A stretch of DNA of 64,000 bases, from assembly GCF_002878395.1 (NCBI RefSeq), contig NC_061121.1:41397815-41461814 (forward strand), given 5' to 3'. A model generated the notes under the pieces. The model ran no database searches. It was not told the DNA's origin and worked only from the letters and a program-made list of their open reading frames with translations. Of this stretch, positions 24,501 through 36,224 are shown piece by piece (the first letter of the stretch is position 1; every line of letters begins with the position of its first letter). Source of the DNA: Capsicum annuum. Lineage: Eukaryota > Streptophyta > Magnoliopsida > Solanales > Solanaceae. Both the position numbers and the translations under genes were made by a program.

Positions 24501-27500
24501 TAACCATTTTCCTTTCGGCAACTTTTATTTAGAAAGATATATTTTTTCAAGCAAACAACTTGGTGTTTACGAGCAGTTGTTGCAATTAATATTGGTATGG
24601 AATTGATGCAGAAAATCTCACCATATAATTATCTAAGTTATCACATATCCAAACATGAAATTCCAGTAAAAGGGGAAACAAAGAAAAAAGCAGAAAGTCA
24701 AGTAGATTGTACTGCATATGAACTTCTCTGCACTTGATTCCGTGATTGAGGGATTAGGGAACGCAATGGTGTGACAGTCTTCCCTGGTCCGGCAGGTTGG
24801 GATGTATTTGACAGGTAACCTGCAGAAGTCGTGGGTCCTGAAAGCTCAGAGACATCTTTCCTTGTGTATGAACGGAATCTCAGGTCATCATAAGGCGTCA
24901 CTTGACGTCTTCTCTGCAGTTCCTCCCCTCTCCTTGGTGGAGAGATACCTCTAGAAGAACTACGAACTCCATCTGGTGATCTACGCCTTAAACGATCTAG
25001 TGTCCATGGAGAATAAGAATTCCTTATTGAGTCCATCAGTGGTAAAGCCTCTGCATTTCTTGTAGCGGGAGCTCGTACCACCATGCTCAAACTCCTTGAC
25101 TCAGGTGTATTATATCTAACATCCTTTAGCTCTGGACGGTGCCCTCTAAAATCCCTGGTTTCAGGCATGTACGGTATTGAATCTACATCATCAGGCAAAT
25201 ACTGTCTAGAACCTCTTGAATCAACCATATGATGTCTATCATTCCTGGGCTCTGGTACTTGTGGTCTAGTATTCCTCGGTTCTGGTACTCGTGCTCTACT
25301 ATCCCTCAGTTCAGGTACTCGTGGTCTACTATCCCTTGGTTCAGGTACTCGTGGTCTACTATCCCTCGGCTCTGGTACTCGTGGTCTAGTATCCCTCTGA
25401 TCAGGTATGTCATGTCGTGAACTGGGGCTTTCTGTTGAAGACTGAGCAGGCCTAGACAGGAAATCACGAAGATCCACCCCATTCTGCTGGCCATTGCTTT
25501 GAACTCGGTCAAGTGCAGTTTTCCGCATGATTTTATATCGCAGGTCATCTTTACCAAGTCGCCCATCTTCATTAAATAATAACGAATAAAATTTACAATC
25601 GTGAATTTGGTTGGATAGACAACAAACATGAACATATAGTGGAGAAGCAGTGAAATTATTACCATCAATGCCACTAGAGGCACGAGATCCCAATCTACTT
25701 CCATCTCCCCGCTGACTGCAAAATATGAAATGCAGATAGTGTGTGAATGCACAGAAATTACTCCTATAAAGGGGTTGCCATCATCTCATTCCATTCATAA
25801 AAAATTTTGTTTCAATGTTTGGATTACAATGCTAACAAAATATGTGGCTAAATATCAATTTAAATTGAAATTAATTAACAGCCATTAGTTCGCTTTTCTT
25901 CTTTTTTGTCTTGATAAGGACAATCAGTGGTTTCCTCCCATTCATAAAACATTTTAAATTCACTATGTTGCCACAAATTAACGCCAACTTTAGTCATACA
26001 ACCTTATACATTAAATCCACCACCTCAAAACATTAGGCAAACAACTTAAAACAATAAGATCAATTCACACAACTAATCTATTTCGAGGAAAATGATAAAA
26101 GAGTTTACCGTTTATTATTGAATTCAGTTGTTGAATCTGAGATGGTACCTAGTCTATCTCTGACAGACCGTTTAGTCCCAACCGCTGGCCCAGAATCAGG
26201 TAAGGGATGATCTAATACGGATCCTGCCTTCTTTACCACCTTCCAATTTACAGTGCAACCACACATGAAAAGCCAAGATAAAAAATTTGTTGCAACGAAA
26301 ATAGAATTACTCAACAACAGCTCCGTAACACCACTTACATACATAATGTAACACTAACCCCTCCAAACCTAACAATGAAACATTCAAAGAACAATTCACT
26401 TTTATCTTTTTATCAGTGACATTCAAAGATAAAGTAAACCTCAGTAGCATAATATAGAGCTCTCCTCTACAGGTCTGATTTAAACAACCAGGTACAACAT
26501 CACATTTGACACCTAAGGAAGGTACAGCCCAACTATGAGGTACATTAGCAGATGTTACAATAAAAAGTATATTTCTCTCTGCTGGTAGAACCAATCTATT
26601 GTCAACTTCGAATAAATGTGAGTAAACATTCATCGTAACTGTTATAGTCCGATACTCATAAGGTAGGGTCGATTTCCGCCTCCCCCCAAAAACTGTACTT
26701 AAAAGTTTTCCACAAAAAAAAAAAAACACCTACATGCCTACTCTTAGAAAGAACACTACTTTTCTTTAGTTAGGTAGTTTTCCCAACTGTAAGACACCAA
26801 TAACAAGTCACTGGTGAATACAACAACAACGACATAACAAATGTAATCGCACAAGTAGGGTACGGGGAGGGTAGTGTACACACATCTTACCCCTAACTCG
26901 TAGAGATAGAGACGTTGTTTCCAATAGACCCTCAACTTAGAAAGCATAGCAAAGCAGTTCGTAAAAGGGAATACAGAAAGGGAAGCACTAACAACAAAGA
27001 ATTAACATAGCAATACAACATACAGAAGAGACAACAATAGGGACAACAAAATGATGCAATAACCGAAGCACAAAAAGCACCAGTACTAACCGAAATCTAA
27101 AGACAAAAACTATGAGGATAAAAAACAAACATGCATACAAAATATTGCAACAATGAACTGTCTTCTACACTTCCAAATACAATTTTTTAAAAAAATAACA
27201 TAAAACTCAAACAGAACTAATCAAACAACATCCTTTTCCATTTCCAAATTTCATTGCTTTTTTATTTTGGAAACTGTAAAATCTGGACCATTTCTCAATT
27301 TGTGCATGTCATTGCTTACGCAAGAGTTATACTAATCTTCTCTGTATCATTCCAATTTTATCAGACGTCCCAGAAGAAACACGTTACTATTTAAAAAAAA
27401 AAAAAAAACTGAAAATGTTGAACCATATCTCGATTGATGCGTGTCATCCTTTGCGCAGGAGTCATATTGATCTTCTATGTATCGTTCCAATTTTATGGAA

Positions 27501-27642
27501 TATCCGAAAAGTACTCATTGCTATTTGTTATGCATAAGAACTTCAAACAAAGAAAAAAAGAACAAAGGAACAATATATAAAGACGTACCTGACCGCTGCG
27601 TCCTAGGGTGATTGTAATACGAGAGCTGGAAGACTCCGCCAT
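21577..27642 (-). CDS. SAM (sterile alpha motif) domain protein, seven exons
   Basis: Coding exons on the minus strand: 27642-27589, 26239-26109, 25715-25663, 25566-24713, 24018-23938, 22473-22411 and 21633-21577 (TGA at the end). All introns are GT-AG, phases fit, and the sum is 1293 nt, or 430 residues. The N-terminus ([18 protein letters not shown], then VVKKAG and KRSVRDRLG) is a conserved start I know from plant SAM proteins such as Arabidopsis AT3G07170. The large fourth exon is disordered and Arg/Pro-rich, with five tandem ten-residue repeats (about residues 135-188). The SAM domain occupies about 369-426 ([14 protein letters not shown], then [14 protein letters not shown] and [10 protein letters not shown]) and ends the protein. 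SAM domains mediate protein-protein or RNA binding; the function here is unknown. Introns hold SINE-like repeats and two U6 pseudogenes. Confidence 0.9.
23343..23487 (+). mobile_element. Solanaceae dispersed repeat (SINE-like) in intron 5 of the SAM gene
   Basis: Reads 'cgacgacatacccaatgtaa', 'cccacaagtggggtcagggg' and 'ggtagagaggtggtttt', ending 'gaccctcagctcaa'. It shares this order with the copy at 26820-26942. Target duplications were not resolved. Confidence 0.65.
25240..25405 (-). repeat. Coding minisatellite, about five 30-bp units in exon 4 of the SAM gene
   Basis: On the plus strand the unit is 'tcaggtactcgtggtctact' plus 'atcccttggt'. On the coding strand each unit encodes a variant of [10 protein letters not shown]. 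Units are nearly identical in the middle and diverge at both ends, as expected of unequal exchange or slippage. Length is a multiple of three throughout, so the frame is kept. Confidence 0.9.
26820..26942 (+). mobile_element. Solanaceae dispersed repeat (SINE-like) in intron 1 of the SAM gene
   Basis: Matches the intron 5 repeat in order: 'caacgacataacaaatgtaa', 'cgcacaagtagggtacgggg', 'gtagagatagagacgttgtt', 'gaccctcaactta'. Begins after a CAA-rich run. Confidence 0.65.
27278..27380 (-). pseudogene. U6 snRNA pseudogene, copy 1
   Basis: Minus-strand sequence aligns over its whole length to plant U6, from the 5' stem (GT..CTTC.GGGAC) through GATAAAATTGGAA and the intact ACAGAGA box (ATACAGAGAAGATTAG) to GAGAAATGGTCCAGATTTT. 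The AGC triad region is changed (AGT) and the stem after it carries several substitutions. No plant USE/TATA promoter is seen upstream. It lies in intron 1 of the SAM gene, on the same strand. Functional U6 is the catalytic RNA of the spliceosome; this copy is very probably dead. Confidence 0.88.
27412..27514 (-). pseudogene. U6 snRNA pseudogene, copy 2
   Basis: A second U6-like sequence on the same strand, 31 bp upstream of copy 1. CATAAAATTGGAACGATACA, CTCCTGCGCAAAGGATGACA and CGCATCAATCGAGATATGG are U6-like. The ACAGAGA box is altered to ACATAGA and the AGC triad to AAT, so splicing function is unlikely. An oligo-T run separates it from copy 1. Confidence 0.85.
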
Positions 27643-28984
27643 TTTTAACAATTCCAAAACCCTATCTCGGGAATTGTGCAGCTATCAAACATTCAAAATT
27701 CTTCAGCAATGGTGAAATGGAGAAGCTCGGATAGGAATCGGGGCTTTAGGGTTTCAATGCAAGAGATGGGTGTCACTCTGTGCGTTTGTGTGTTTTTGGT
27801 GCCAAGTGTGAATAGATCAAAGTGGATGCACACGTGACGATTCAGAATCTTTGGTGGGCTGTTACAGAAATATTGGGCTTTAACGCCCAATTTATGTCTT
27901 GACCTTTTTTTGGGCTTGCTAGTTTCTAAAAAGCAAAAAAAACTTTAAAATACAAGATTAGATTGTTTAATGTAAGTTACAGCAAAACTTTTAAGTTTGC
28001 AAATTATATTTTTTTTATTAAGTAAAAAAAAAATTATTATAAATAAGTAAATATCAATTCAAAAAAACGTAATTGAATGTAATTAATAATTATTTTTATT
28101 ACTACTAATAATTCATATTACTACTAATTATTAAAAAATAACTTTTTATTATTTTAAAAATTATTTTTTAGAAGTTGTTATAACTTGTAATTATTTCTTT
28201 AATCCAATAATTGTGAAAAAAAATGTTGCTATAACTTGCAATAAACAATCTAATAAGTATATACAAGATAATTTTCACTTCTAAAAATTACATAAATCTA
28301 CAACCTAACTTTTCTATATACATAACATCCCAAACTAATTATAAAAATCTCATTTTTTTTATTTTCTCTCTCTAAAACTCATACATATCTAGCCCTCCCA
28401 ACTCTTACGCATATTACCCCTAAAAAGTGCCTATATTGAAGGAGCATTAATTCAATAGATTTTCAAGTTTGAAATTATAAATGTGTGTGGATCAGTTTGA
28501 GAAGCATCAACTTTCAAATTACTTAGAAGTTCCATGAACAATCTTCTTCAATTTTATTTTGTGGGCTAGTAAGATTTTTTTATTTTTTCTACTTTAATAA
28601 ATAAAAAATGGACAAAATTTATCATGCATGTGTTTCATTCAATAAATCTTGCTTAGTAATGGAGGATTCTCTATCATTTAGTTTTGGACTAACCCAATTA
28701 GAAGATAAAGAACAAAAAAAATCATATTTTTGAGTTTGTTTCGGATACTTTTAATAATGAGGATCCAAATTTCAGTGAAAACAGATTCAAACATCGAAAT
28801 GATTTTCGCAAAAATGAAAATATTGAGGGAAGTTGCTCGAGAAAATTGAAGGAAAGGTGTCTTTTAAGTCTTAAATGAAGGATTGGTGATATTGACCAAC
28901 TTAAAGGATCAAACATCATTAGAAAACTTGATTAAGTTAATCGTGGACTTGAGTAATATTTTTAAAACTTTCTAATCTTTTCAA
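27643..28984. other. 5' region of the SAM gene and AT-rich intergenic sequence
   Basis: The first 200 bp upstream of 27642 should contain the 5' leader and promoter of the SAM gene; no clear TATA box was identified. From about 27900 on the sequence is very AT-rich with no ORF of note. Confidence 0.4.
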
Positions 28985-29089
28985 AAATATAAATCAACCC
29001 AATCCACACCCATCTTCAATCCAAATCAACCAATCTCTCTCCTCTAACTCTCGACAGCTTCTCTCAACTCTCTTCCAACCAACAGTTCT

Positions 29090-29440
29090 GTAAATTTTTC
29101 CTTTCAATCCTCGACGACTTCAACTTCCGACAATAAATAATTAGGCTTTGAGTTCCTTTTCAACTTCAACTTTCAATCGATGTGATAGCCTTGCTCTTCG
29201 GCCACAACAGTTTCGAATTCTTCAACCTTCAATCGACGTGACAACCTTGCTCTCCGGACACCTTTCAATCCTCGAAGACTTCAATCTATGATGATAAATA
29301 GTTGGGCTTCGAGTTCCTTTTCAACTTCAACCTTCAATCGACGTGACAGCCTTGCTCTTTAGCCATAACAGCTTCAAATTCTTCAACCTTCAATTGACGT
29401 GACAGTCTTGCTCTCCAGCCATAACAGCATCGAATTCGTC
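29090..29440. repeat. Nested tandem repeat, about 60-bp sub-unit
   Basis: The block 'cttcaaccttcaatcgacgt' + 'gacagccttgctctccgg' + 'cacaacagcttcgaattctt' occurs four times in variants (about 29163, 29221, 29330, 29388). A longer unit, including 'ggcttcgagttccttttcaa', is itself duplicated (about 29140 and 29300). It sits at the 5' edge of the Mutator-like landscape. Confidence 0.75.
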
Positions 29441-29799
29441 ATCATTCCTTTTCTTCTTTCACAGGTAAAAAATTATGGCTTTTTTAGTTTTGAAGAAAAC
29501 GAGGAACTTGAGCAAACTTCTTTTATAGTATTGGTTAACAATTTTAATATTTGTTGCTTTAATTTGAAATGTGGTTTGAATAAAATCCTAATTTTTGGTA
29601 TTTCTTCTCTTCTCTTTTCAAAGTAAATTATGTTTTTTATTATTTGTTGTATTTTTTAAAGTTTGATTTTTATTATTTTTGTTTATACAAATAAAACAAC
29701 GATTTGGATTGATTTGTTCTGTTCTTATTCTTGGGAAAAATAGTGATATTGTTGTTTTTCTGTTGAACAAAATCATGCTACTGTTTTTTGTTTTCTCTG

Positions 29800-30110
29800 A
29801 TAGATTATCCATCTGGTGCAATATATTAACCATCTAATACAATAGATTTATCATATGATACAACAAATCAACAATCTGATACAACAGAGGAACCATTAAA
29901 TTAAAATTCTGATGCAACAGATTAATCATCTGATGCAATAGAGGAACCATCGAATAAAAAATTTGATACAATACATTTAGCATATGATGCAACAGTTTAA
30001 CTATCTGATGCAACAGATTAACTATCTTATACGATGGAGGAACCATCAGATTAAAGGTCTGATGCAACAGATAAACCTCCTATTGGATAAAAACCTATCA
30101 ACTCTTCCAA
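29800..30110. repeat. Palindromic ATCTGTTGCAACAGAT-type repeat array, block 1
   Basis: Short units such as 'gatgcaacagattaatcatct' recur about every 22-24 bp. Units read alike on both strands because the core is self-complementary, so Leu/Gln-rich ORFs appear on both strands (29834-30067 minus, 29984-30208 plus) as by-products. Confidence 0.85.
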
Positions 30111-30199
30111 CAGGATATGTCCAAGACTTGATTTTTTCAATTGATCATTCATCTGTAGTGATAGACGACCCTTCTATTGGAAGAAATCTAAATAATATT

Positions 30200-30800
30200 G
30201 ACCGTTGATAACTATTCTAATAGATCACTCATGTGTTGCAACAGATGTATGACCTGTTGCACAGACCATCCATCTTTCTTAATAAATAAGTAATATATTT
30301 TGTATTATCATAATAGATTACTTAGCCGTTGCTGCAGATTAGTTAATTGTTTCGATAGATCACTCATATGATGCAACAGATATGTGATCTGTTGCATAAA
30401 CTGTTCATCTTTCTCAACAAATGATTGATATGTTTTGTATTATCGCAACAGATTACTTAGTCATTGCTACAGGTTATTTAACTGTTCCAATAGATCACTC
30501 ATATACTGTAATAGATGTGTGATCTGCTGCACATATCATTCATTTTCTCAACAGATAAGTGATATGTTTTGTATTATTACAATAGATTACTCATCTATTG
30601 TAACATATTATTTAACTGTTCCAACAGATCACTTTTATGTTGCAATAATGTGTGATCTGTTGCACAGACCATTCATCTGTCTTAAAAAGTGAGTAATAAG
30701 TTTTGTATTATTGTAACAGATTACTCATTTGCTATAATAGGTTAGTTATATGCTGCAATAAATATACTACCCGATGCAATAAATCAGTGATCTGTTGGAA
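30200..30800. repeat. Palindromic repeat array, block 2, with a higher-order unit of about 131 bp
   Basis: The phrase 'ttttgtattat' marks four units starting near 30300, 30433, 30562 and 30694. Each carries several degenerate copies of the caacagat/atctgttg core. Confidence 0.85.
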
Positions 30801-30904
30801 CTGTTATTTTATTGTTTTGCTTATTTGATTTACTGTTATCCTTTTTTAATAATGCACTAATCAACTATGAAATGTTTTTTATGTTCTTATTAATTTTAGA
30901 TAAT

Positions 30905-32380
30905 ATGTCTCCCAAAAGAACAAAAACCGAATCAAGTCCAAGTAAACGAACAAGTGAAGCAACTAGGCTACATCCACCACTCTATGGGCTTGCTTTACAA
31001 GTGTTATCTCAATCAGGAGCAGAATATGATGAACATGGGGAGAAGGAATATTTCAAAAGAGATGATTCAAATGCTAATAGCCCTTCCACAGAAGAGTTGG
31101 TCAAAACCTTCAGCATTGATCGTTATCTTGTAAGAATGCAGTGCGATAGTGCCATAGATTTAATGGGTGATTTCTTGGTTAATTCAGCCATGGGAAAATC
31201 TTTCGACGTCTTCAAAAAAATACTTCAAGAACAAAAAGTGGATGCTTATTTCAGGGACAGCTGCTTTAGGAAATCTCTTGATTTACCAGAGGACAACAAG
31301 GCTCGTTTCAAAATGAAAATGGTATATGAACTTCTCAAGCGTAGGTTTATGTATGAAAACAAAGATAAGATGGATGAGGTATGGATAAATTACTGTAGCA
31401 TGCCTGTTTGTTTTGGTTGGAAGGAGCTTTCCATAGTTACTGGACTAAAATGTTATCCTTCTTCTCAAGTTATACCTATTCAAACCCAAAAAAGTACCCC
31501 GCACACCCAAAAAAGGCAAAGGCAAGTCGTGTGATCGTGATGACCTAGTGTCCATTGTTGGTCCAAGCTTAAAAAATAAAAATTTGATAGAAGCGTTAAA
31601 AAGTAAAGGACTTTTAAAGAATCACAAGCAGTCATTGTGTTTGGTTTGGTTTGTACATAATATTCTTTGAGCGAGAGACATTAACAACAACATAACCATT
31701 GGTTTAATAAAGCTCTCCGAGGATCTTGAGTCATTTAACAACTATCCTTGGGTTTATGAAAGCTTCAAAATGACTGTCAAATATTTGTTGACTCCATTAG
31801 CGCCAAAGATAATCAACTTATATGGATTTCTATAGGCTTTCATGGTAAATGTTTCTTTCTTTCTTTTATTATGATATTATTTATTTATTTTACTCAATAA
31901 TGATTTTGATTTATTGGCATTATTTTATAGGTTTGGGCGTTTAAAGTCATTCCTTATTTGAGACAACAAGTGATCTGGCGGAAGAAGTTTCCTATCTAAG
32001 AATCTTGAGATGGTTATCGACCAAAACTGATAAAAATATAAAATTTCTTGATCTCTTCAACCCCTGAAGAATGCTGTAAGTATAATTATAATTAAGTTTT
32101 TGTTTTAATTAATGATTTTTTTGAATGATCTAATCATTATTCTAATATATGATGATTTATGTTAGATTGTGCATCCGTCACTAGTTTCGACCAATCGAGA
32201 GTTGAAGATGCCATTTTTTCTTACTTTACGATTTGTGCAAACTTTATCGTAGGATCATCGATAGAATAAAAATAGAATTATTTGGAGCAACAATCATTAC
32301 TAGAAAAATAATTTTGGTGCTGCTGTTGGTACTAATGATGATCCTCTTATGGTATTTAAAACAAACTATTATGAGTATGA
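30905..32380 (+). pseudogene. DUF1985-containing Ulp1-type Mutator gene, copy C (5' part)
   Basis: From an ATG at 30905 the frame is open to 31534 (about 209 residues). It has a basic N-terminus ([20 protein letters not shown]) and a DUF1985-like domain ending [19 protein letters not shown] frameshift near 31495 moves the homologous reading frame (KNKNLIEALKSKGLL, then LSEDLESFNNYPWVYESFKM and LLTPLAPKIINLYGF) and two stops follow. An intron with GT at about 31843 and AG at 31930 leads into VWAFKVIPYLRQQV. In plants DUF1985 proteins are encoded by Mutator-like elements that captured a Ulp1 (SUMO-protease-like) gene; their cellular role is unknown. Interrupted by a solo LTR at 32386. Confidence 0.75.
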
Positions 32381-32385
32381 TCTGG

Positions 32386-35178
32386 TGTAATGTCCCGAGT
32401 CTGGTACCTCGAATGCTACACGGTGCTCATAATCTCGAAGGACCACAATCTAACCCATGACTGGTACCTGCTATAATAACTGAAAAATGATACTAAAATA
32501 TATGGAATATGGGTTGAACTGCCATAAGGTTCAATACTGTAATAAATCTGAATAAAATAATAATTGAATAAGGTATAACAATACCCAAAACAGAAATAAT
32601 TATCTAAACATGCTATAGTCTGTAAAAGCCTCTAAAATATCTGAATAAGGAGTTGATGGGACATGTCCCTAACTAACCCCAACTGATGAAATAAACTAAG
32701 TACTGAAGTACTGAAATAATGAAACAATCACGTTATCCTCGAATGATGATGACTCACTACTAATCTACTGCTGCTGGAATCTGAACTGCTAAGTGCGGTC
32801 GGGAACCTAAGCATCCAAACCTATGGTATAAAACACAAATAGCGCAAGAGAAAAGTATGCGCCAGTACGTGAAAATATACTGGTATGCAAAGTGAGGTAA
32901 GTTGAATACAAGGGTTTATATGCATGAACTATAACTGACTGAATAACATGAACATGACTGCGTGGGAATACATGCATGAATATGTGGACTATAATTGAGG
33001 TCGTGATAATGCTGAATATTAAATCTAAATACTGATTAACAGATATTTAAGTCTACGGATACTGTATAACTGGTAACTGAACGACTGTATTTGATAGTTC
33101 TGAATCTTTGGAACTATACTGAGTTTACTGATAACATGGATTACTGATAACTGATGTAATGTTAACTAAATGATTATTTGTGACAGTCCTAATTTTGATG
33201 GAACTAGATAAGTTTCATACTGAGATGAGTGACTATATCTGATAGTCCTAAAATTTGAGAAACTATGTGAGTTCCTTATTGTAGACTGAGACTGAGACTA
33301 TATGAGGTAATCATGTAACCAACATGCCCCATAACTGAACTGATGGGGTCTAACCTATGACCCCAGTTGGAAGGGTGTCAATATCGTGCCATGGGTAAAG
33401 ACAAGCTGTGAGTTAATCCTATGCTGACAGAGAGCTCTTCCGTCAACCCCTCGCTAGTAGGAGAACTCGAATGAGATGTATTAACCCTAGACTGGTAGGT
33501 ATATATATCAACCTATGTTGGCTACGTAATTCTAAAATGCAAGGATTACTTCTAAGGATCACACCCTCTACTGACTGACAGGTGACCCTCATCCTTGGGT
33601 TCACTCGGTGCTGAATCCTACTCCTAACTGAACAGACACTGAACTAATTTCCTAGTTCATACTAGGCTTAACTGAGCTATTAATAATTGTACTATTTAAC
33701 TAAACTGAGTTTATAGAGTTTCGTTGACTTATAGAATACTATTGAGTTCTATTAACTGACTGAATTTACTGAGGACTGAACTGAATACTGAATACTGAAT
33801 ACTAAATGGGACTGAACTGTTACTGGATCTACTAAGTTTTCCTGAGTCATGTAACTTACTGAGTTTTGAAACTTAACTGAGAGTACTACTGATCATGGCT
33901 TGATTGAGGTTACCTTGAAAATTGACACTGGCTCTAGGCACACAGCTAAATTGTCGGGTATTAAATACCCTCAGGACTCGATAGCATGAATATAAATAGG
34001 ACATAACACTTTTTGAACACATGAACATAGTCAACAATTCACAATACAACCATTGAGGGATTTCATGAAGCATTTGCAAGTCATAAGCTTACACATGAAT
34101 AGGAATGCATGCTAACATAACATAATTTCACAAATTCATACTTATGAGAATTTTACCAAATCATTACAAGAAATAGCTTAAGCATGGGAGTCATTTTGAA
34201 CATGTGGGTACATCATGAGTTCATCATTTAGATCACAAATGGGTCATAATGCATAATTCTTATTCACTTAGGCATTTTAACAAACACATGGAAGGCATAA
34301 CCTTTTCTAGGGCATAAATCAACAACTAATACATCATGGCTATATCAAGCACTTCAAATTGAAGGATTTCAATCCACATACTAACATAAAGTCATGAAAA
34401 TTTAATAAAGATTTAATCTTGGAAGTCATATCACAACATTAACATGTGTACAATCAAGCCCACAACATGGAATTCAAAATTCATATTTTGAAAAGGATTT
34501 CTTGAGCTCCAAGGGTGGAAGGGACCCTTGGATGAACACTTTACATACCTTGAATGGAAATTTCTTGAAGTTTAATAGAGGAATTCTTGAGGTCTTGATT
34601 TGAAATTAATCTCTTAGGGTTTTCTTGTTCTCGAGAAATTGTGAAATAATGAATTTATTTAGCCAAACTAGGACTTAATTTTTTGTTATGAGGGCTGAAG
34701 GTTGGGGGGAAAAGACCTAATTACTCTCAAGGATGTCGTTATTTAATGACTGAAACTGAGCACCGATGCATTTACAGATGCGGTGCGTCGATGCTATCAA
34801 CGCGATATTCGATGCGTCGCGCCAAGATAGCACCATGTCGCTGGAATTTGGCGCTGACAACTGGGCATAATATTAACCAATGTAATAGGCGATGCGGCGC
34901 GCCAAGATCATGTTGGTCCACAATTTTGGGATTTCAAACAGGGTCTAAACGAGGTCCAAAAAATCCAAAACTTGTCCGGGAACACCTATTGCCCTTTCTG
35001 ATCATGAATTAACAAAAATATAGATCATTAAAGGAAATTAAGGTTGTGAAATGAGATTGCCAACTTTCGAAGGCTAAAATAAACTAAGTTTTGAAACTTA
35101 GCTAGAATTTTCTAAGTCTGGGCCCCCCTTACAAGCTTAAAGGACTGAATTAAGCTAGAAATTTTGTGGGGTCTTACA
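32386..35178 (-). mobile_element. Solo LTR (gypsy type), 2.8 kb, inserted in the DUF1985 gene
   Basis: On the minus strand it starts TGTAAGACCCCACAAAA and ends GGACATTACA. The flanks TCTGG (32381-32385) and ACTGG (35179-35183) are a near-match 5-bp duplication. Internal blocks ('tgacccc-gttgg-agggtgtc', 'agtaggattcagcaccgagt' in reverse) also occur in the LTRs at 40999-43503 and 45465-47974, so it is a related family in the opposite orientation. No internal coding region or second LTR is present. Confidence 0.75.
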
Positions 35179-36000
35179 ACTGGTTATAGAGATTTTGCCT
35201 CTCCCAGCGAATGTTCTGCATGTAAATGTCAAGACTGCAGGGCGAAACGTGATGTAGTGATTAATGTTATTAATACATTAACTGCTTCTGTAAAGGAATT
35301 GAACTGAGCAATGTATAATGTCCAAAGGAGAGAAACACGAGCTAAAGAAGGTGAGTATATATGTCTTCCAACTAACAAATAGACACATATGTATTTCAAT
35401 AGATGACACATCTGCTGAAAATTATCAAACATATATATATATATATATTGTAATAGTTGACTAACTTGTTACACCAAATCAAGTATATGCTACGACATAT
35501 GTATCATTTTTTTCTGTAAATCAAATAGCTCTTCGTACCGCTTTTATTTATATTAATAGATGACCTATCTGCTGCAATAGATGAGTCATATGTAGCAACA
35601 GATGGTTCATCCATTGAAAATTATCATACAGGTCTTCCTCATGTAGAAATTTGTCCCAAGAGTTGATTCATTATTGCAATAGAAATATAATCTGTTTGGG
35701 ACAATTTAAAATAGGAGGAAGACCTGTTTGATTTGCTAGAATAGATGATTTATCCTTTTCCATTTTGTTGTATCTCAATGATTAACATTGACCAATTCTG
35801 GCTTTCCAAGTGGATGTAAAAGCTACTGTTGAACAACGTTGACAATATACTACTCTTTTTATGAAAATATAGAGAACAAAAAGTGCAAAAACCATACGTA
35901 AGCGACAATAAAGATCCACGACGAGCAAAGCCAAATTCTATAGCACCGGATGAAGAACAACTTGTCCATATTGAGTAGATCTTTATAGCTTGAGTCTATC
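35179..36000 (+). pseudogene. DUF1985/Ulp1-type gene, copy C (continuation after the solo LTR)
   Basis: The frame resumes with SGYRDFASPSECSACKC followed by QDCRAKRDVVINVINTLTAS. The Cys cluster C-x2-C-x-C-x2-C and the following helix match the CECKECKDSQDKLFEKVEAI part of the minus-strand copies (about 39020 and 49000). Later sequence is broken by stops and by palindromic repeats (35390-35760). No Ulp1 catalytic part is seen, so this copy is truncated. Confidence 0.6.
35390..35760. repeat. Palindromic repeat array, block 3
   Basis: Units such as 'atgacacatctgctgaaaat', 'tatctgctgcaatagatgag' and 'gcaacagatggttcatccat' inside the copy C gene region. Confidence 0.75.
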
Positions 36001-36224
36001 AAAGTAATAACCTCACCCCTCCTTAGTAATCCTTGGCATCAATACTTAAATTGTTGATGTATTTGTTGAGATCTGTACACATAAATTTTTTTTTACATTT
36101 CATTATTCGTTGATTTATTTCAGCTAATTTCTGAAGGCTTCGATTTATTTTTTTTTTGTCTATGAATTTTATTTTTTTCTTGGATTTGAACTTATTAATT
36201 GAAATGGAATACTAGATTCAAATA

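Noticed and set aside
24698..24712. Stop after AVQST as the end of the SAM gene's large exon
   Set aside because: A GT donor at 24712 joins in phase to the exon at 24018 that opens the SAM domain, so the stop is intronic.
25229..25420. Plus-strand ORF rich in Trp/Ser-Thr repeats
   Set aside because: It is the antisense reading of the 30-bp coding minisatellite in exon 4 of the SAM gene.
26105..26344. 79-residue ORF starting at the ATG near 26344
   Set aside because: Only 26239-26109 is exon 2 of the SAM gene; the upstream part reads intron sequence.
27278..27514. Functional U6 snRNA genes
   Set aside because: Key residues (AGC triad; ACAGAGA box in copy 2) are mutated and no plant snRNA promoter elements lie upstream.
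29800..30800. CRISPR-like array
   Set aside because: Units are degenerate, palindromic and of irregular spacing, in a plant nuclear context; no direct repeats with unique spacers.
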